Positions 6,842 through 6,842 of a DNA stretch of 6,842 bases are shown here, one piece after another. The notes under the pieces were generated by a model. It searched no databases. It saw nothing but the letters and a program-made list of their open reading frames with translations, and was not told the origin of the DNA. Origin of the DNA: Spirochaetaceae bacterium (GTDB taxonomy: Bacteria; Spirochaetota; Spirochaetia; DSM-2461); NCBI GenBank assembly GCA_016342385.1, contig JAEINM010000225.1, positions 1-6,842 of the forward strand, written 5' to 3'. How positions within the stretch are numbered: position 1 is the first letter of the stretch; each line of letters begins with the position of its first letter. The position numbers and the translations under genes are program-made.

Positions 6842-6842
6842 A

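Overview
The window looks like a compact bacterial genome segment of moderate-to-low GC, with tight gene packing, strong Shine-Dalgarno sites and ATG/GTG starts. It holds an ion-transport locus built around PTS-type regulatory domains. No taxonomic marker is present. The combination of EIIA regulators without visible sugar permeases would fit a spirochaete or a similar anaerobe, but that placement is a weak inference.

Left part, + strand (1-2305). The window opens inside a protein made of at least two fused RidA/YjgF domains, ending at 568. After an 87-nt gap comes a full-length SulP-family anion transporter with a C-terminal STAS domain (656-2305). A short hairpin (2313-2338) separates it from the convergent operon that fills the rest of the window and could serve as a terminator for both strands.

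Right part, - strand (6842 down to 2345). Transcription enters from beyond the right edge. In transcription order the genes are: (1) the last 53 codons of a probable EIIA-domain protein; (2) a single-domain PTS EIIA protein of the PtsN type, whose start I place at a GTG at 6663; (3) a CPA2-type Na+/H+ antiporter with a C-terminal pair of CBS domains; (4) a fusion of an EIIA domain with two CBS domains; (5) a permease of the ArsB/NhaD/P-protein (OCA2-like) group. Complete neighbours are separated by 16 nt, overlap by 1 nt (TAATG), are 1 nt apart, and overlap by 1 nt (TAATG). This is a single, probably translationally coupled operon.

How it may work (inference). Two membrane ion transporters are encoded with two or three phosphorylatable EIIA modules and two CBS pairs, and no EIIB, EIIC, HPr or EI is visible. 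The EIIA proteins are therefore more likely regulators that report PTS phosphorylation state than parts of a sugar uptake system. The CBS pairs add a possible adenine-nucleotide input. The canonical nucleotide-contact Asp is present in both CBS repeats of the EIIA fusion and absent from both in the antiporter, so sensing may be divided between the two proteins. No RNA genes, CRISPR arrays, insertion sequences or prophage genes were seen, and no gene-free stretch exceeds about 90 bases.
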